Source of the DNA: Muribaculaceae bacterium
GTDB lineage: Bacteria > Bacteroidota > Bacteroidia > Bacteroidales > Muribaculaceae
Reading direction: 5' to 3'
Assembly: GCA_014867205.1 (NCBI GenBank)
Contig: WGUO01000011.1
Span: forward strand, 1 to 64,000
DNA: 64,000 nucleotides
The notes under the pieces were generated by a model. The model was not told the DNA's origin and ran no database searches. It saw nothing but the letters and a program-made list of their open reading frames with translations. Shown here piece after piece: positions 26,309 through 35,144 of the stretch. Position numbers and translations under genes: made by a program. Position 1 is the first letter of the stretch. Each line of letters opens with the position of its first letter.

Positions 26309-28402
26309 TCAGCGTCCTGCCACGCACTTTCTGGTGGTGCCGTCAGTGTAGACGGTGATGTAGAGGCCCTGCGCAGGCCGCTCGGCAATGCGTACACCCT
26401 GAGCATCGTAATAAGCAGCCACAACGCGCGATGCGTCCTCACCGGCAACAGCATTAATGCTGTTGCCTCCGCCAAGATTCGAGAGACGGATGTTCAGAAG
26501 AATCTGACCCATGTTGTCGGCATCGGGACAAGCCTTGAAGCCTATATGCCATACTCCGGGCTCCGGAACCATGAACTCCAGGGAATTGTCATTCCACGCA
26601 ACGACCTCGGCGAAGCCATCGGTAGGGGTGATCTCTGTCCTCGGCTTGATATTGGTGCTCATGGCCTCGACTGTCGGCTCCCTGCCGATCCATATCTCGT
26701 AGCACTCTCCATAGCAATAGGATGCGTATGTACCGTTCTGATACTCAAGTTTGAATGTGTCGCCGGCGTCTGGGAAATTGATTGCCGGGAAGATAAGCCA
26801 TGTGTTGGAGGGTTCGTCAGAACCATAATTGGTGCTCACCGAGAACACGGCGGGATCGAATGACGTGTTATACTTCCAACGCAGCCCGTTATCATCAGGA
26901 TAAGTCATCAGGGCGGCGTCAGCCTTGGTCGGGGCAAAGGTGACATTGGCCTCCAGAGGCTGTCCGGCCACGACTGTGTTTGATTCGGCAGAGGCTGAAT
27001 CCATGTCATGTGATGTGGCGATGACGGTAACGACATTGGCTGTAAGGGGTGCGACCGGGTCGAGATCGCCGCTCCATGCAGGCTCGGTAACGGTACCGAC
27101 CAGGTTATCATTCAGGAACACCTTATATTTAAGCTCAGAAAGATCCACATAGCCTCCGTTGACACCGGTAGTCACGGCATCCCAAGTGGCTGTCAGGTGT
27201 GTCGCGTCTGAAAGTTCGAGGGTGACGTTCTGCGGAGCCGCGGGCCGGTCGTAACCGATATATATTTTCGTCTCAAGTGTGCCACTCAACAGGCCGTCAG
27301 CCTCGACATAGAGACCGAACGTATGTATGCCTGACGCCAGGTCTTCATATTCCACCCGCACGGTAGAGCCCATTGTATTGACGCCGCTCTGGTACTCCTC
27401 ATTGTCAAGAGTGGCTACCCATGTCAGTTCTGAGCCCTCGGTCTCAAGATCGTTGCCGAGCAGATCGGTCGAGGGAAGCACATAAGTCAATGAGCCGGAG
27501 GTGGCCGGAGCCTCGAAACTGTTCAAGAGCAATTCGGGCATGGCGGGGATACCGCAGCCGTTGGCTTGGCTGTCAGTTACGAAGAAAACATAGTTCTCAT
27601 TCCCCTCAAGGTCTGAGATCTTCTCGCAATAGCCGTCGGCCAGTCTGATGGCATAGAGCGCGGACTCACTGTCGACGGTATTGCTCCAGAGGAAGTAACC
27701 TGTGGCCGGGAAATAAGCCAGGGCCGAGACAGCCTTGCTCGACTTCACCGGCAGGGTTGCAATCACATCAGAGAATCCCTCATTATCGATTGAGAGGAGC
27801 AGAGACTCCGACTGGCCAAGAGTGATGCCATAAGTCTGGCCGCTCGCTGGATCGACGCAAAGTGAAGGACACCATTCATACGGGTCAGTCAACTCGAACA
27901 GCACCTCGCTCTGAGTATAGTCACCGTTGCCTGTAGTCTTCTTGAAGGCCATACTTCTGTCGTACGAGCCATAACCATAGATGGCATCATCTCCCTTCTT
28001 GTAGACAGCAGAACTGAACGACTTGTCTTTGGGCACTGAAGACCAGCCGGTTATCTTCTGCGAGTAGATCTCTCCGGTCACCACGTTACGCTCCATGTAG
28101 CCGAAGCCCAGGGAATAGTACGCGTTAAGCTGGAGGCCGAAACCGCACAGGATTCCGTCCCTCATCCAGCCGGCCTGCATCTCGATGCCCGACTGGGAAA
28201 GGTTTTCGTCTTCCCAAAGAGTCTCAACAGTGCCGTCGGCACTTATCTTATTCCATTTTGCGGTTCTCGTGTTGTCATTGAGCAGATAGCCGTAGAGCGG
28301 AGAGTCTCCGACCACATCGGAGAGGTTAATCTCGGCAGACGCGCCGATGGCCGTAAGGCCCAGCATACCCAAGGTAAGGAGTCTGTTGTTTCGCATATTC
28401 AT
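26309..28402 (-). CDS. Secreted multidomain protein of unknown function with sorting-type tail
   Basis: Signal peptide (about 1-23; a start at Met3 is equally possible). Residues about 60-290 have a repetitive beta-rich pattern like a propeller. Ig/fibronectin-III-like domains follow (about 300-480, with PAAPQNVTLEL and LTATWDAV). Residues about 500-650 look like a galactose-binding or MAM-type jelly roll. The C-terminal 40 residues (AAYYDAQGVRIAERP, GLYITVY) closely match the tail of the neighbouring gene, also at DNA level. Last gene of a three-gene operon, 20 bases after the Omp28-like gene. No catalytic motif was recognised; surface adhesion or binding is a guess. Confidence 0.65.
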   Translation of the reverse strand: MNMRNNRLLTLGMLGLTAIGASAEINLSDVVGDSPLYGYLLNDNTRTAKWNKISADGTVETLWEDENLSQSGIEMQAGWMRDGILCGFGLQLNAYYSLGFGYMERNVVTGEIYSQKITGWSSVPKDKSFSSAVYKKGDDAIYGYGSYDRSMAFKKTTGNGDYTQSEVLFELTDPYEWCPSLCVDPASGQTYGITLGQSESLLLSIDNEGFSDVIATLPVKSSKAVSALAYFPATGYFLWSNTVDSESALYAIRLADGYCEKISDLEGNENYVFFVTDSQANGCGIPAMPELLLNSFEAPATSGSLTYVLPSTDLLGNDLETEGSELTWVATLDNEEYQSGVNTMGSTVRVEYEDLASGIHTFGLYVEADGLLSGTLETKIYIGYDRPAAPQNVTLELSDATHLTATWDAVTTGVNGGYVDLSELKYKVFLNDNLVGTVTEPAWSGDLDPVAPLTANVVTVIATSHDMDSASAESNTVVAGQPLEANVTFAPTKADAALMTYPDDNGLRWKYNTSFDPAVFSVSTNYGSDEPSNTWLIFPAINFPDAGDTFKLEYQNGTYASYCYGECYEIWIGREPTVEAMSTNIKPRTEITPTDGFAEVVAWNDNSLEFMVPEPGVWHIGFKACPDADNMGQILLNIRLSNLGGGNSINAVAGEDASRVVAAYYDAQGVRIAERPAQGLYITVYTDGTTRKCVAGR

Positions 28403-28422
28403 ATTAGTTAGAATGTTTATAG

Positions 28423-30186
28423 TCAGAATGATTTTTTGGTTGTACCGTCACTGTAGACAGTGATGTAGAAGCCATCGGAGGGGCGCTCGGCCAGGCGTCT
28501 CCCCTGTGCGTCATAATATGCCGCTACCCTGTGCGCCTCGTCTATGATTCCGTTGATTCCGGAGGCGTCGAAACTTACGCGGCCGGCGTTCTCGATATTG
28601 CATGTCAGGGCATTCTCTGGAGTATAGCGGCCCACGATGGCAATAGCCTCCATATTGCGGCGGTCCCAGATATCCTTGAGTTCGAGAGTACACTCATACT
28701 CATATGTGTCTCCGTTCCAAACCAGAGGCTCTCCCCATGTGGAGTTGACAGCACGGTTGACATGCTGATGCATATATCCCTCGCCCGAGCCGGCCTGACT
28801 GCGTGCCGGCACATTGTTCTCCACGATATAGACCGTGACCCTCAGATCATCGGGAGTCTCGCTGACACGTTCGCCACTGACCTTGACAGTTGCTGTCTTG
28901 TCGGCGTACTCTACAACCGAGACATTGACCGATACCGGTGTAGGCTCTGCCATACGCGCATTGATCCTCTGCTCGATCTCAGTCTGACTGCGTGGCAGAT
29001 AAAGAGCCGAGGTCTCGCCGTTGAACGCGGCGCGGTCCATCATCATGGCCGGAGCGTACGTGTCTCCGTTGGCATTATAGAACCATTCATACTCTATATC
29101 GGAGGGAATCGTGAGCCAGTCGATATTAAAGCCGGCATGATGGCAGATAGCCGTGACATTATCGGCGTAACGTGGGTCCGCGAGCACCTTATGCAGATTC
29201 TCGGCCACCGGCGGGCAGTTCGGGCACCGCTCGGTGGTAAACTCCTCAACCATGACCATACGTCTGAAGCCGGTCTCTATCACATCGAATGTGGTTGTCG
29301 CACTGTTGTCAGTCATATTCTCGTCAGCACCCTCGCGGAGCATGGTTATAGTGAATGTGGCTGTACGCGTGGCGGGAGCCGGAGACGAGAGGCGCGGTGA
29401 GATGACAAACCTCACGTCGCGCTCCTCTCCGAAGGGAATGTCGCAGGTGGCGCTTGCTGGGCAGGGCTCTTCTGCCCCGTCAATCACGGCAATGACATCA
29501 AAACCTGTAATCGTGAGGGTGCCGTGGTTGCGCACAGTGGCCACAGCCTCAAGCGTTCCCTCCGACATTATGAATTTCGGTGCCGTCGTCACTGAGACAA
29601 GCTCCGCATTGGTCTTGGGAAGGTTGTCGCCGAAAGCGAGGCCCTCCACACAGAGAATACCCTCGTCCGAGTGGTCTACCCACTCCCCCGCTCCCAACTG
29701 GAGGAAGAATGAGCCGTCTCCAGGCTGCCGCAGCACGGCGGGCCCCGCACTGCGGCCATCCTGAAGCATGGAGAAGCCGATGTAGAAGCCCCGGCCCTCG
29801 GTATCGGGTATATCATATGGCGTCTGAAGATCCACCATATTCCAGCCCTTCCTGATGTCGCCCGACTCGGCAATACCCTCGACCAGGTTCTCACCGTCAA
29901 GGTCCTCTCTGACCCACACCTTCAGAGACTCAAGATGGATTGCCGAGCAAAGCCCGGCGCGTATGCTCCTAATTTGGTTTCCGCCGAGAGAGGCGGCATA
30001 TTCGGGATTGATGTAAATGGCACTGCTCACCCAGTCGCCGGCGTTGGGATGCTTCACCAGCGACGTGGTGTTGATCTCGCCATTGCAGTATCCCACGGGA
30101 TAACCGGCTGTCTCCTGCGCCATGGCACACACCGTAACGGTCGCTGCCATGGCGAGGTTGATCATCATCATTCCAAACCTATTCAT
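28423..30186 (-). CDS. Secreted Omp28-like protein with thioredoxin-type CPNC motif
   Basis: Signal peptide (about 1-24). An N-terminal sandwich (about 30-180) and a CARDB-like domain (about 190-300) lead into an Omp28-type domain (about 305-500). That domain begins VEEFTTERCPNCPP with Cys321 and Cys324, followed by YADNVTAICHHAG, the hallmark of this thioredoxin-related family of Bacteroidetes. The C-terminal tail (AAYYDAQGRRLAERP) is of the sorting type. A redox role outside the cell is possible, since the CxxC pair is intact, but Omp28 proteins have no settled function. Middle gene of the operon, 24 bases after the first. Confidence 0.8.
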   Translation of the reverse strand: MNRFGMMMINLAMAATVTVCAMAQETAGYPVGYCNGEINTTSLVKHPNAGDWVSSAIYINPEYAASLGGNQIRSIRAGLCSAIHLESLKVWVREDLDGENLVEGIAESGDIRKGWNMVDLQTPYDIPDTEGRGFYIGFSMLQDGRSAGPAVLRQPGDGSFFLQLGAGEWVDHSDEGILCVEGLAFGDNLPKTNAELVSVTTAPKFIMSEGTLEAVATVRNHGTLTITGFDVIAVIDGAEEPCPASATCDIPFGEERDVRFVISPRLSSPAPATRTATFTITMLREGADENMTDNSATTTFDVIETGFRRMVMVEEFTTERCPNCPPVAENLHKVLADPRYADNVTAICHHAGFNIDWLTIPSDIEYEWFYNANGDTYAPAMMMDRAAFNGETSALYLPRSQTEIEQRINARMAEPTPVSVNVSVVEYADKTATVKVSGERVSETPDDLRVTVYIVENNVPARSQAGSGEGYMHQHVNRAVNSTWGEPLVWNGDTYEYECTLELKDIWDRRNMEAIAIVGRYTPENALTCNIENAGRVSFDASGINGIIDEAHRVAAYYDAQGRRLAERPSDGFYITVYSDGTTKKSF

Positions 30187-30210
30187 AACCGTAATACAGT
30201 AAACTAATCA

Positions 30211-31770
30211 TTAATAGATCACTTTTGTCACTGTGCCGTCGGCCTTTCTAACGATGTTGAAACCTGACGTGGGTCCGGCAAGACGGATTCCGGCAACTGA
30301 GTAGTATTCCACACCGGTATTCTCCGCATCGGCCGCGACATCCGCGATGCCGGAATAGTCAGGCAGGTCATTTATGTCCACGCGCACACCCCGGATGCTC
30401 TTGGCCGAATGGCTCACACCCTCATCATCGGTGTAATCATTGTTCTCCTCCCAGAGAATCTCGGCGATATCACCCTTTAATGTGACTATCGGGCTGTTAA
30501 CCGAGCCTCTGGTGCCTATATTGGCGCTCTTGGTGATGTTGCCCTCGGCATCCACGCGGGCGAGAACCAACTGATAATCCTCATATGCAAACTCGTCGGC
30601 ATAGCATATGAGCCATTCGCCGCCGGGGAGTGGCTCCACCGCGACAGGCCCGTAACTGAACGCATCGGTCTGCTTGTTGACCAGAGACTTGCCTATCTCA
30701 CCCCACATGCGCTCGCCGAAGTAATCCATCTGCGCACCCTGCAGTGAGTGTCCGCCGGGACCCGCGTTCATCTGCCACATGGTCATGATGGTCTCGGTCT
30801 CGGGATTGATGTTCATCACCGGATAGAGATGATCAAAATCCTCGGTGGCTGCCACGTCCTCGCTGAACGCAGTCTCGCCCTCTCCGGTCACATAAGCCAC
30901 CAGCGGCATATGTCCGAAATCACCTAACGGGGTCAGATAGCATACCGCCGCACCGCCATGACCGTCTGAACGCAAGGTATAGGGATTCAGGTCATAGCCT
31001 CCGTACTGCTTCTCTGAGATAAGGGCAGCCGAACGCCAGCGCTGGCGCATATCCTTGCTGTAACGCATGGCCATGACACCGTCCGTTGTGGAATAGACTG
31101 CCAGAAAGTCATCGCCCTCAGAAGCTATGATCTGGCCAGTGAAATTCTTAGCAGACGACCACGCCGGCTCGCCGAACTCGTCAAGGAGCATCAGTTGCGT
31201 CGGATCTGATTCTGTCTTGCCGGTGCAGCGGGCATAGATGTTCTCGCCGACCTGGAAGAGCATGGCCGGATACCGGTATTTCCGGTTGTCGAGTGTAACG
31301 CCTTCGTCGCCCCACACCATGTTGCCGCTCTTGTCAATCTTGTAGAGCACCGGATCCATGGCCTGATAATGCTCGCCGACATCCGTGCCCTCCTCCGAGC
31401 GGGAGTCTGCCCAGGAGATGACCAGTTCATCTTCAGGCGTCACCAGGATGTTCCAGTATGAGCACCATGTCGGCGACGGATGGCCGTCGACCAAAATTCC
31501 CGTCTCACCCCACATCTTGTTGCCCTGCGGGTCAAGCAACTGGGCATAGAGAGAGAAGCCCTTATCGATGCCGCCATCCTCCGACCAGTTTATCCAGGCT
31601 ATGAAGGTCGAGCCGTCGGATGCAGGTGCCTTCTCTATACCATACATCTTCTCATGGTCAATCAGCAGACCGGAACCCTTCAGGTCGCCCCAGCCGGCGT
31701 TAGCACCCGAGACTGTCATGGCGGCGAAAACTGCCGCCAGCATACATTTCAAAGTAGATTTCTTTTCCAT
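30211..31770 (-). CDS. Secreted beta-propeller-like protein of unknown function
   Basis: Signal peptide (about 1-25). The body has a recurring pattern of short beta strands with Trp, Asp and Gly turns (WINWSEDGG, LVISWADSRSEEG, EWLICYADEF), which suggests a propeller of six or seven blades. I recognise no catalytic motif. The last 35 residues (EYYSVAGIRLAGP, then GFNIVRKADG) are a diverged version of the sorting tail on the next two gene products. First gene of the operon, transcribed from a consensus promoter 28 bases upstream. It is divergent from a TPR/HTH regulator, which may control it. Confidence 0.65.
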   Translation of the reverse strand: MEKKSTLKCMLAAVFAAMTVSGANAGWGDLKGSGLLIDHEKMYGIEKAPASDGSTFIAWINWSEDGGIDKGFSLYAQLLDPQGNKMWGETGILVDGHPSPTWCSYWNILVTPEDELVISWADSRSEEGTDVGEHYQAMDPVLYKIDKSGNMVWGDEGVTLDNRKYRYPAMLFQVGENIYARCTGKTESDPTQLMLLDEFGEPAWSSAKNFTGQIIASEGDDFLAVYSTTDGVMAMRYSKDMRQRWRSAALISEKQYGGYDLNPYTLRSDGHGGAAVCYLTPLGDFGHMPLVAYVTGEGETAFSEDVAATEDFDHLYPVMNINPETETIMTMWQMNAGPGGHSLQGAQMDYFGERMWGEIGKSLVNKQTDAFSYGPVAVEPLPGGEWLICYADEFAYEDYQLVLARVDAEGNITKSANIGTRGSVNSPIVTLKGDIAEILWEENNDYTDDEGVSHSAKSIRGVRVDINDLPDYSGIADVAADAENTGVEYYSVAGIRLAGPTSGFNIVRKADGTVTKVIY

Positions 31771-31798
31771 AACTATACAGGTTTTGATGTCTTTGCCG

Positions 31799-31830
31799 CA
31801 AATTTAGCCAGGCCTCCAATTCCCTCCAAA
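31799..31830 (-). promoter_or_regulatory. Promoter of the three-gene secreted-protein operon
   Basis: On the minus strand, TTTG (31830-31827), 20 bases, then TAAATTTG (31806-31799). The start codon lies 28 bases beyond the -7 box. Confidence 0.7.
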
Positions 31831-31962
31831 AATTTGCTCCCGACATGACTACTTCCTTTATAAAATTTGTTGCGATTTTACTACGTCATTTTTTATATGT
31901 ACGCCCAACTCAGCGCCTTATCCTGCAAGAATTATTCTCATGGTGATATATTCGAGGGTAAT

Positions 31963-31993
31963 TTTGCCATGTAAAATAAATACATTAACTTTG
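31963..31993 (+). promoter_or_regulatory. Promoter giving a probably leaderless regulator mRNA
   Basis: TTTG (31963-31966), 19 bases, TAACTTTG (31986-31993). Only four bases separate the -7 box from the ATG at 31998, so transcription should begin at or within a few bases of the start codon. Confidence 0.65.
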
Positions 31994-31997
31994 CAAC

Positions 31998-33779
31998 ATG
32001 CCTATCCGAAACATTCTCATCACGGCGGTTTCGCTTCTGATCATCCTGTTCAGTCTTCCTGCGTCAGCATCGAAGAACTATCCGTTGCGCGAACGTCTGG
32101 TTGATTACTCCATACAGTTTGCCGGAGAGGTGACCCGTTCCTCCGCCGACGTCAAGAAACTGCGTGACGTGAAGCGCAAGGAGATTAGCGATTCCGTGGC
32201 CTACGAAACGATGCGGACCTTCGGGCGCGAGATGTATATGAGCAACCGCCAGACCATGGCCTTTGAATATTTCAAGCAGATGCTGGAGATTCTGGACGAT
32301 ACCAAGGAAATCTCACGCGATGGGCAGATATTCAAGACCTATTGCTATCTGGTGCTGGGTTCAGCCGCCGACGAGGCCGGCATGCAGCAACTCTCGATGG
32401 AATATTACCTGAAAGGACTTGATCTGACACGTCGGCTCGACACATCGCCCTATCTGGGAGACTTCTACAACAACATAGGAGTTTGTTATTCGAAGTCAAA
32501 CGATTCTCGCAACGCGGAGTCATATTTCAACAAGGCACTCGAGACCAACGTGAAGCGGGGGATGAGACAGCGAACGAGCGTCAATTACCGTAATCTCTCG
32601 GAGGTGCGGATGAAGTCGGGCGACCTTGACGGCGCTGTCGATTATGCCATCAAGGCAGTGGATTGTCTTGACGAGAAGAAAGAGCCCGATGACTATTACT
32701 CTCTCCAGGCTCATCTCGGTTTCCTGCATCTGCAGAGGCATGAGCTTGACGTGGCCTACACCTGGCTAAGCAACGCCTACCGGCATCAGCTGAATCGGGA
32801 TGCAAAGGTCAACCTCTTCGAGACGTGCCTGATGCTGATGAATCTCTACGCTACCATGAATAAGCAAGATTCACTCGACAGATACAGCAAAGAGACCGAG
32901 CGCCTGGTTGATGAAATTAACAATCCTGCCCTTCGGGCACGCTTCTATGACGGCATGGCGCGACTCTATTATGCGCGTGGCGAGAAGGACAAGGCTTTTC
33001 AGTTAGCCCAGCAACTCATCATATTGAAGGACTCTGTATACCACGCGGAGAACCTTGCGCGTATGGAGCAGGCCCACGGCATATACCAGATAGAGAAGGA
33101 GGCCCTGGAGAAGGAATACAGTATGGAGAAGTGGAATCCTGTGGTGGTGTTCTTCACCATGGGGTCAGTGGTACTACTCATGGCCGGGATGCTGGTATGG
33201 GTTGTCATCATACGGCATCGCTCGGAGCGCATGCGCCGCGAGAAAGATAAGGCGGATGCATTGCTGGCCGAAATGCGCGAGCTGAGCCTGCGGCAGGAGC
33301 GTGAGCAGAAGGAGAGGGCTGAGCGAGACCTGAACGAACAACAGCGCCGCCTCACGGCAGTGACTCTTGAGAAGATCAAGACAAGCCAGCAGATTGACGA
33401 GGCTCTGACTGAGGTCAAGCAGGCTCTTCTGAAAGTATCTCCACGCGATCATGAGACGCGGCAGAAACTGCGTACAGCCATATCAAGACTCGAGGGGCTC
33501 GACAACGAGGCCAACTGGGAGGAATTCCTCCATTATTTCACGATGGTACATCCCGCCTTCTACCGTCGGCTTGACGAACGGCATCCAGGCCTGACACCTA
33601 AGGACCGTAAACTATGCGCCCTCATCTCTCTGGGGCTATCGACTAAGGATATCGCCTCTCTGACTTCCCGTGAGTTGCGAAGTGTGGAGACATCGCGCAA
33701 CAGGCTACGCAAGCGTCTCGAACTCTCCTCTGACGTCAATCTCGAGGACTACATGCACCACTTCACCTCGGAGTGTTGA
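31998..33779 (+). CDS. Membrane-anchored TPR regulator with LuxR-like HTH
   Basis: Signal peptide (1-24), TPR-rich periplasmic domain (about 60-340, with YLGDFYNNIGVCYSKS and SYFNKALE), one membrane helix (about 380-404), a long charged coiled coil (about 405-475) and a C-terminal winged/LuxR-like HTH (about 530-590: LTPKDRKLCALISLGLSTKDIA). Same plan as the PUL regulator at 2913 but clearly diverged. The signal peptide fixes the start at 31998, because no later Met precedes it. It is divergent from the secreted-protein operon, which it may regulate; no target is proven. Confidence 0.8.
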   Translation: MPIRNILITAVSLLIILFSLPASASKNYPLRERLVDYSIQFAGEVTRSSADVKKLRDVKRKEISDSVAYETMRTFGREMYMSNRQTMAFEYFKQMLEILDDTKEISRDGQIFKTYCYLVLGSAADEAGMQQLSMEYYLKGLDLTRRLDTSPYLGDFYNNIGVCYSKSNDSRNAESYFNKALETNVKRGMRQRTSVNYRNLSEVRMKSGDLDGAVDYAIKAVDCLDEKKEPDDYYSLQAHLGFLHLQRHELDVAYTWLSNAYRHQLNRDAKVNLFETCLMLMNLYATMNKQDSLDRYSKETERLVDEINNPALRARFYDGMARLYYARGEKDKAFQLAQQLIILKDSVYHAENLARMEQAHGIYQIEKEALEKEYSMEKWNPVVVFFTMGSVVLLMAGMLVWVVIIRHRSERMRREKDKADALLAEMRELSLRQEREQKERAERDLNEQQRRLTAVTLEKIKTSQQIDEALTEVKQALLKVSPRDHETRQKLRTAISRLEGLDNEANWEEFLHYFTMVHPAFYRRLDERHPGLTPKDRKLCALISLGLSTKDIASLTSRELRSVETSRNRLRKRLELSSDVNLEDYMHHFTSEC

Positions 33780-34098
33780 CTAGTGTGCGGAGGCGACGGA
33801 GAATAACTCTGCTCGCTTCCCAAAGATTCTGCTGTTCAGGATACGGTAATGTATAATTATTGGTCATTGCCTCCATACGGGTGCCCGGAAAGTTAAACCA
33901 AGGGAAACCAAGGGGTAAACCAAGGGAATCCAGAGGAACCCGGAATAATTATTATCATCTTGGTTTAACATGGTTCTATTCCCTCTGCTCCTCTGCGTAA
34001 GGTATTCTGGTTTAACATGGTTTAATCTCTGGTTTAACATGGTTTTATTCCTCTGCCTCTCTGCTTCTCCGCGTGAGGCAAAATGTTGTGCCGGCATA
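33780..34098. repeat. Intergenic region with GTTTAAC and CTCTGC direct repeats
   Basis: Three AAACCAAGGG copies (33895-33928) face three GGTTTAACATGG copies (33962-34045), making opposed arms around 33930-33960. Two CTCTGC-rich copies (33976-34000, 34051-34080) are interleaved. No gene or RNA was recognised. Confidence 0.6.
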
Positions 34099-34132
34099 AA
34101 AAAAAGACGCAAAATCGTCTATTCTGCGTCTA
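34099..34132 (-). terminator. Intrinsic terminator of tRNA-Ser
   Basis: On the minus strand, AGACGCA pairs with TGCGTCT and is followed by a run of T. A second hairpin (AAACCGC with GCGGTTT, 34139-34180) lies between it and the tRNA. Confidence 0.75.
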
Positions 34133-34190
34133 TACGAAAACCGCCGAAAGCCGTTATTTGTCTGACTTTCAGCGGTTTATGGAGTTGTCG

Positions 34191-34277
34191 CGGAGAGGAC
34201 GAGATTCGAACTCGTGGTAGGATTGCTCCTACGTCAGTTTAGCAAACTGGTGGTTTCAGCCACTCACCCACCTCTCC
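34191..34277 (-). tRNA. tRNA-Ser(GCT)
   Basis: 87 bases form a full cloverleaf with acceptor stem GGAGAGG/CCTCTCC and discriminator G. The anticodon loop is TTGCTAA (anticodon GCT, reading AGC/AGU). The long variable arm (TAGGAGCAATCCTA) is typical of serine tRNAs, and the T arm contains GTTCGAATC. The 3' CCA is not encoded. The gene stands alone, with a consensus promoter and its own terminator. Confidence 0.97.
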
Positions 34278-34379
34278 TTGGTGGTCGCGCCGCAACTTCT
34301 GTCTGAAATATCCATCTATCCCGCTCCAGTCGTCACGACGTTACCAATATGCGCAAAGCGGCTCTCTGCTTTGCAGATG

Positions 34380-34411
34380 CAAAGTTAATAACTTTTTCTT
34401 ATTCCACCAAA
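34380..34411 (-). promoter_or_regulatory. Promoter of tRNA-Ser
   Basis: On the minus strand, TTTG (34411-34408), 20 bases, TAACTTTG (34387-34380). It lies about 100 bases upstream of the mature tRNA 5' end, so a precursor leader must be trimmed. Confidence 0.75.
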
Positions 34412-34952
34412 TTTATTTTGATTTTTGTTTTTAGGTTTTTAGATTTTAGGCGTTAGATTTTTAGGGGGGGGGCTGTGGACGGCACGTTGCTTCACCTTGG
34501 TCGCAAAACGGAACATGGGATAATGGAAACGATTAACGATTAAAGAATAACACCCTAAACTCAACTTTAAACCCTAAACACTAAACTCTAACACCTACAC
34601 TCCCGACTTTAGACCGGGGTTTTGATGTTGTCTCGGTTATTTTTGTTAACTTTGCAACAGGTTTTTTTAAACCAAGCCTCGTTTTGGCCTCGCGCGGAGA
34701 GGCAGAGGAGCAGAGGGGAAGTAAGTATTAAGTCAGAGTGACGAGTGATTAGGTTTATTACTTCGTAACTCATAACTCTGACTTATAACCTATAGGGGTT
34801 ATGCAGTGGGATGCGCGGAGGCCGCGGAGGGAAAAAATAAAGATTAACGATTAAAGATTAAAGATTAGTGATTCGGGATTAGAGATTAATTTTATCTTTT
34901 ACCTAACACCTAATAATCTAATACCTAATAATTAATCTTTAATCTCTAATCT
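34412..34952. repeat. Dense low-complexity intergenic repeats
   Basis: TTTTAGG-type run (34432-34465) faces an ACCTAA-type run (34548-34600), enclosing a CCTTGGTCGCAAAAC copy (34495-34509). Further on are a CTCTGC-rich copy in inverse orientation (34690-34718), a GTCAGAG hairpin-like element (AAGTCAGAG with CTCTGACTT, 34733-34785) and opposed GATTAAAGATT and AATCTTTAATC runs (34839-34955). A possible promoter (TTTG 34621-34624, 22 bases, TAACTTTG 34647-34654) has no assigned gene. Confidence 0.7.
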
Positions 34953-35140
34953 TTAAGTAGTTGCAAAAAATTAAACGATAAATATGAAGTTTGAAATCTT
35001 GAACTATAAAACTTGTTCTTTTTGGCCGCTTTGCCTCTGTCGTTCAGTCGCATAGCCCGCTATGCTCCCTCACTCCATAGTCAAATCGTCTCAAAAATAA
35101 CTGCGTTTTATATGTTCATTAATTTTTCGCAACTACTTAA
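34953..35140. mobile_element. MITE-like element with 22-bp terminal inverted repeats
   Basis: The ends at 34953-34974 (TTAAGTAGTTGC...) and 35119-35140 (...GCAACTACTTAA) are inverted copies differing at one base. The 188-bp interior encodes no protein and holds a small palindrome (GCATAGC-CC-GCTATGC, 35050-35065). No clear target-site duplication is visible. It ends 41 bases before the GH31 start codon. Confidence 0.6.
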
Positions 35141-35144
35141 TAAT

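Noticed and set aside
34191..35140. tRNA-Ser as attachment site of an integrated element
   Set aside because: No integrase, and no repeat of the tRNA 3' end was seen downstream; the gap contains only short repeats and a MITE-like element.
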